DNA from: Atopobium sp.
GTDB taxonomy: Bacteria > Actinomycetota > Coriobacteriia > Coriobacteriales > Atopobiaceae
NCBI GenBank assembly: GCA_015259105.1
Contig: JABZGZ010000051.1
Coordinates: forward strand, 1-9,550
Length of the DNA stretch: 9,550 nucleotides
Direction of reading: 5' to 3'
The translations under genes were made by a program, and so were the position numbers. Shown piece after piece: positions 5,932 through 9,550 of this stretch. Each line of letters begins with the position of its first letter. Position 1 is the first letter of the stretch. The notes under the pieces were generated by a model that ran no database searches, was not told the origin of the DNA, and was given only the letters and a program-made list of their open reading frames with translations.

Positions 5932-7311
5932 CTAGAAACGTGGCATTTGACCTCCGCCAAAGCCCATATTCTTCATCATAGACTCCATAGCACGGCGGCC
6001 CTTCTTTGCATTGCCTCCCTGAGTCATAGCCTTCATCTTGCCCATCATCTTATTCATCTCTCCCCACTGGCGAATAAGCTGATTGACCTCCTGAACACTA
6101 CGACCAGAACCCATGGAAATACGACGGCGGCGCTGACCGTTAATAATCTTTGGACGTGCACGCTCTTCCTTGGTCATAGAATGAATGATGGCTTCAATCT
6201 TTCCCATAGAGCTATCATCTACACCGCCCTGCTGGGCCATCATGCGGTCACCACCAGGTAAAGCACCAATAAGCTTTGCAAGACCGCCCATCTTGCGGAT
6301 TTGATTCATTTGATTAAGCAGGTCATCCATAGTAAAGCCTTCGCGCAACATACGCTCGGCATCTTCAGCCTGCTTCTCATCTGCTGCTTGCTGGGCCTTC
6401 TCGACAATAGAGATAACGTCGCCCATGCCAAGAATACGCTTAGCCATACGATCTGGGTGGAAAACCTCAAGTGAATCGGGTTTCTCGCCCATAGAAACAA
6501 ACTTGATAGGCTTGCCAGTAACCTCGCGTACGGAAAGTGCGCCACCGCCACGAGCATCGCCATCAAGCTTGGACATGATAACGCCGTCAAAGTCTACGCG
6601 CTCGGCGAAGGTGCTAACAACATTGACAATATCCTGGCCGGTCATGGCGTCGACAACCATAAGAATCTGGTCTGTCTTGACAGCACGCTTGATAGCAACG
6701 GCCTCTTCCATCATTTCTTCGTCAATTTGAAGACGACCAGCGGTATCGACAATTACCAGGTCATTGAGGTGGTCAACAGCCTCCTGGATTGCTTGAGACG
6801 CAATAGCAACAGCGTCTTTGCCGTCACCACGATAGACTGCTACGCCAATCTCTGAACCAAGTGTTTCAAGCTGATCTGCTGCAGCGGGACGATGAACGTC
6901 GCAGGCGGCAAGCAGAGGATTCTTTCCCTGGGACTTAAGCAGGTAGGCAAGCTTTGCAGCCGCAGTAGTCTTACCGGAGCCCTGGAGACCAACAAGCATG
7001 ATGACGTTTGGAATGCGGTTCTGTGCCAGCGTAAGCTTGGACTCGGTTGAGCCAAGCAGCGCCGTAAGCTCATCCAGAACAATACGGACAACGTTTTGGG
7101 CTGGGGACAGAGACTCCAGGACGTCAGCGGTCATGCACTGCTCTTTGCAGCGGCCAACAAACTCTTTAACTACCTTGTAGTTAACGTCGGCCTCGAGAAG
7201 AGCCATGCGAATTTCTCGCATTGCGGAATTGATATCGTCCTCAGTGAGACGGCCCTTTCCGCGCAGAGCGGAAAATGTATTTTGCAGTCTATCTTGCAGG
7301 CTGTTAAACAT
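5932..7311 (-). CDS. ffh: Signal recognition particle GTPase Ffh (SRP54)
   Basis: 459 aa, the protein of the bacterial SRP. It binds 4.5S RNA and signal sequences of nascent chains and docks on FtsY at the membrane. The N domain is at about 1-95 and the G domain at about 100-295: G1 GLQGSGKTT at 108-116, DVHRPAA at 138-144 (insertion box), G3 DTAGR at 189-193, and an intact G4 SKLDGDARGG at 247-256 whose Asp250 reads guanine. The M domain runs from about 305 to the end. It is rich in Met and carries the RNA-binding helix-turn-helix (RRRRISMGSGRSVQEVN at 394-410) and a C-terminal Met/Gly tail (MMKNMGFGGGQMPRF). Length is normal for the family. The ATG at 7311-7309 overlaps the ftsY stop as TAATG, and GAGGGAG lies seven bases upstream, inside ftsY. 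Confidence 0.98.
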   Translation of the reverse strand: MFNSLQDRLQNTFSALRGKGRLTEDDINSAMREIRMALLEADVNYKVVKEFVGRCKEQCMTADVLESLSPAQNVVRIVLDELTALLGSTESKLTLAQNRIPNVIMLVGLQGSGKTTAAAKLAYLLKSQGKNPLLAACDVHRPAAADQLETLGSEIGVAVYRGDGKDAVAIASQAIQEAVDHLNDLVIVDTAGRLQIDEEMMEEAVAIKRAVKTDQILMVVDAMTGQDIVNVVSTFAERVDFDGVIMSKLDGDARGGGALSVREVTGKPIKFVSMGEKPDSLEVFHPDRMAKRILGMGDVISIVEKAQQAADEKQAEDAERMLREGFTMDDLLNQMNQIRKMGGLAKLIGALPGGDRMMAQQGGVDDSSMGKIEAIIHSMTKEERARPKIINGQRRRRISMGSGRSVQEVNQLIRQWGEMNKMMGKMKAMTQGGNAKKGRRAMESMMKNMGFGGGQMPRF

Positions 7312-8216
7312 TACTGAACTCCCTCACCAACAAGTGCTTCACAGAATGAACGAGCATCAAACGTCTGAAGATCATCAATTGACTCGCCCACACCAATACG
7401 ATAAATAGGCAGGTTAAGCTGGTTAGAAATTGCCAGAGCAATTCCTCCCTTTGCGGTGCCAGCAAGTTTTGTAACAATAAGACCGTCCAAAGACAGCGCG
7501 TCATTGAACTCTTTTGCCTGGTTAAGGCCATTTTGACCGGTAGTTGCATCAATAACCAAGACAACGCTAACAGGAATATCTCCTGCGCGCTTTCTGGTAA
7601 CCGAGACAACCTTAGCAAGCTCGCGCATCAGATCGGATGAGGTGTGCAAACGTCCAGCAGTATCAATAAGTACCAGCTCAGTGCCTTGTTTTTCTGCAGT
7701 CTCGACAACCTCAAAGCAAACGCTTGCAGGGTCAGCACCACGCTCTCTGGTTACTACCTCAATACCAGAGCGCTCTCCCCATACCTGCAGTTGCTCAATT
7801 GCAGCAGCACGGAAAGTATCGGCGCCACCAATTAAGGTCTTGACGCCGCTGTCATGTGCGCGACCAGCAATCTTACCAACAGTGGTAGTTTTACCAGCAC
7901 CGTTAATGCCTACGAACAAGACAATAGAGGGCGTATCCGTAAAAGGATCTCTTTCTGCAACAGGAAACTCTGCTGTAAGGCGCTCTACAAGGGCGCGGCG
8001 AAGCTGGTCGGAGCGCATAAGGTTTTCTCGCGCTGCACGCTCACGCAGGTCGTCGGTGACGCGCATAGCTACCTCAGCGCCCATGTCTCCCATAACCAGC
8101 GTATCCTCAAGGTCATCCCAAAAATCTTCGGTGACCTCTCCGCCCATATAAAAGATTTCGCTTAAAGTCTCACGAGAACGCTCAAGACCGCGGCGAAGAT
8201 TGTCCATAAAGCCCAT
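7311..8216 (-). CDS. ftsY: SRP receptor GTPase FtsY
   Basis: 301 aa, the membrane-associated receptor that forms a GTP-dependent heterodimer with Ffh and delivers ribosomes to the Sec translocon. It is a short form with no acidic A domain. The N-terminal GFMDNLRRGLERSRE is a plausible amphipathic membrane-targeting helix, followed by the N domain to about residue 90. In the G domain I see G1 GINGAGKTT (103-111), DTFRAAA (133-139) and G3 DTAGR (185-189). The G4 motif reads TKLAGTAKGG (249-258): the family-standard Asp is Ala252, confirmed as codon GCT on the minus strand. The closing IGVGESIDDLQTF is typical. Start and stop are both TAATG overlaps, with smc and ffh respectively, and no strong SD precedes ATG 8216, so translation probably depends on coupling to smc. 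Confidence 0.97.
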   Translation of the reverse strand: MGFMDNLRRGLERSRETLSEIFYMGGEVTEDFWDDLEDTLVMGDMGAEVAMRVTDDLRERAARENLMRSDQLRRALVERLTAEFPVAERDPFTDTPSIVLFVGINGAGKTTTVGKIAGRAHDSGVKTLIGGADTFRAAAIEQLQVWGERSGIEVVTRERGADPASVCFEVVETAEKQGTELVLIDTAGRLHTSSDLMRELAKVVSVTRKRAGDIPVSVVLVIDATTGQNGLNQAKEFNDALSLDGLIVTKLAGTAKGGIALAISNQLNLPIYRIGVGESIDDLQTFDARSFCEALVGEGVQ

Positions 8217-9550
8217 TAAATATCAACTACCTTTCCGGTTGTCTTATCAAGCCTCTGAGAGACAACATGGCTGACACCATCTGCCTGCATGGATACACCA
8301 TACAGTACATCTGCCTGCTCCATGGTGCGCCTTTGGTGAGAAATGACAATCAGCTGAGTGGTCTCTTTGAGCTGCTCAATGGCATCAAGCAACTTGGAGA
8401 GGTTGGCGTCGTCGAGCGCAGCCTCAACCTCATCAAAAACGTAGAACGGAACAGTACGCGTCCTGTACACAGCAAAGAGCAATGCCAGGGCGGTGAGGCT
8501 CTTCTCGCCACCTGACATGAGCATCATCTTGGTAATGCGCTTACCGCGCGGCTGAGCCACAATCTCAATGCCTGTCTCGGAGAGATGGTCAGGGTCGGTA
8601 AGCTCAATGTGGGCATGGCCGCCAGGGAACAGCATGGAGAAGATCTCGGAGAAGTTCTGATTTACGCGGTCAAAGACAACAAGGAAACGGCTACGCATCT
8701 TGCGGTCAATGGCCGAGATAATCTTCTTCAGCGAGGTTCGGGCAGCCTCTAAGTCAGCTACCTGCTCGTTAATGTAGTCAGCGCGCTCTTTGAGACGCTC
8801 GTACTCATCCATGGCAACAGCGTTGACAGGGCCAAGTGCCTCAAGCTGACTCTTAAGTGACGCGGCAAGGCGTTCTGCCTGTTCTCTATCTTCTGGCTCA
8901 GGAAGCGTCAAAGCCTCGTCCAGCGAAGCACCCGTGGCAAGAATGGCCTCGATGGCGTTTTGAACCTGAACCTCCAGCTTGCCAATCTCAACGCTAATCT
9001 GGTTAGCGGCGTCTTTCTCTTTTTCTACTGCAAGCGCAGCTTCAGAAGCAGCGTCTTTTGCCTCAGAGATGGTCTCTCGAAGCGTCTCTGAATCTGCCTC
9101 TGCTAGTGACGCGCGGTCCTTGAGCCTAGACGCCCACTCAAGCGCTTTCTGGTGCAGAGCATCGTAGCGCTTGTATAGCGGATCCACACGCAGCCTAATC
9201 ACCTCAAGCGCGTGCGTTGCCTGCTTAGCGGCAGCAAGCTGCTCATCCAGCTGAGACAGACGTCTCTCAAGCTCTGCCTGGCGAGAAGCCATACTAGTTG
9301 CACGCTCTTTTGCAACAGTAAGGTCCGTCTTTGCATCCGAAAGCTCTCGGTTGGCCCTACCCTGCGCGCGAATGGCATCCTCATGCTGGTCCTGCAGCTC
9401 TTTGAGCTCCGAGGCAAGCGACTCCATGCGAGCCTTTGCCTCTTCTGCGGCACGTTTGTGCTCATCAATGTGCGCACGAGCCTCCTGAGCACGTTCTTTT
9501 GCCTGCTCTCGAGAAGCGCTGACCTGCTTCAGCTCTGCCTGAGAAGAAGC
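8216..9550 (-). CDS. smc: Chromosome segregation ATPase SMC, C-terminal part
   Basis: The last 444 residues of SMC; the frame is open to the window edge, so the gene is 5'-truncated here by the window and not by mutation. SMC dimers with ScpA/ScpB load on DNA and organise and segregate the chromosome. Residues 1 to about 250 (window numbering) are heptad-like Ala/Glu/Lys/Arg sequence, the descending coiled coil after the hinge. GPVNAVAMDEYE marks the re-entry towards the head, followed by FSEIFSMLFPGGHAHIEL. The C-terminal head contains the ABC signature SGGEK at 346-350, Walker B FYVFDE with D373 and E374, D-loop ALDDAN and the switch histidine H405 (VISHQ). Walker A and the hinge lie outside the window. 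A shorter reading from an internal Met at 9427 would start in mid-coil and is not a real start. The stop overlaps the ftsY ATG. Confidence 0.97.
   Translation of the reverse strand, partial: ASSQAELKQVSASREQAKERAQEARAHIDEHKRAAEEAKARMESLASELKELQDQHEDAIRAQGRANRELSDAKTDLTVAKERATSMASRQAELERRLSQLDEQLAAAKQATHALEVIRLRVDPLYKRYDALHQKALEWASRLKDRASLAEADSETLRETISEAKDAASEAALAVEKEKDAANQISVEIGKLEVQVQNAIEAILATGASLDEALTLPEPEDREQAERLAASLKSQLEALGPVNAVAMDEYERLKERADYINEQVADLEAARTSLKKIISAIDRKMRSRFLVVFDRVNQNFSEIFSMLFPGGHAHIELTDPDHLSETGIEIVAQPRGKRITKMMLMSGGEKSLTALALLFAVYRTRTVPFYVFDEVEAALDDANLSKLLDAIEQLKETTQLIVISHQRRTMEQADVLYGVSMQADGVSHVVSQRLDKTTGKVVDI

Noticed and set aside
7642..8151. 169-codon plus-strand open frame opposite ftsY
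   Set aside because: It is low-complexity Ser/Arg/Thr sequence mirrored from ftsY codons; the minus strand encodes a complete GTPase with conserved motifs.
9425..9427. Start of a 403-residue protein at the Met at 9427
   Set aside because: The frame stays open for 41 more codons to the window edge with continuous coiled-coil composition, so this Met is internal to SMC.

Overview
The window reads as a piece of chromosome from a moderate-GC Gram-positive bacterium. My best guess is a Coriobacteriia of the Atopobium/Lancefieldella type. That rests on the smc-ftsY-ffh order, a short FtsY without an acidic domain, a sortase-type surface protein, and a membrane-anchored YkuD L,D-transpeptidase with a long cytoplasmic tail. 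It is an impression from sequence style, not a database match. I see no mobile element, tRNA, rRNA or CRISPR array.

Layout, left to right. Positions 1-189 hold no gene but are rich in repeats: a pair of palindromic sites, a perfect 19-bp hairpin and a two-copy tandem repeat. A TrmH/SpoU-family RNA methyltransferase follows (190-1023, minus), then a secreted surface protein with an unusual RPDTAD sorting signal (1101-2753, minus). A 228-bp A+T-rich divergent intergenic region separates it from an L,D-transpeptidase on the plus strand (2982-4661, TTG start). A bidirectional terminator at about 4671-4720 serves this gene and the minus-strand genes converging on it. Those are a small membrane-anchored protein of unknown function (4726-5379), a DUF454/YbaN membrane protein (5443-5823), ffh (5932-7311), ftsY (7311-8216) and the 3' part of smc (8216 to beyond 9550).

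The right half is a housekeeping operon read leftwards. smc, ftsY and ffh are joined by TAATG stop/start overlaps, which implies translational coupling. Ffh is the SRP GTPase and FtsY its receptor; together they target ribosomes to the membrane. SMC condenses and segregates the chromosome. The DUF454 gene and the unknown gene may be read through from this operon or have their own control. The leader before DUF454 folds into a 16-bp hairpin that buries its Shine-Dalgarno sequence. The middle of the window is about the cell envelope: a wall-anchored protein and a wall cross-linking enzyme transcribed divergently.

I do not see an obvious new multi-gene system. The points most worth a second look are an Ala in place of the guanine-specifying Asp in the FtsY G4 motif, the SD-masking hairpin before DUF454, the degenerate sortase signal, and a 25-bp patterned repeat on either side of the methyltransferase gene.
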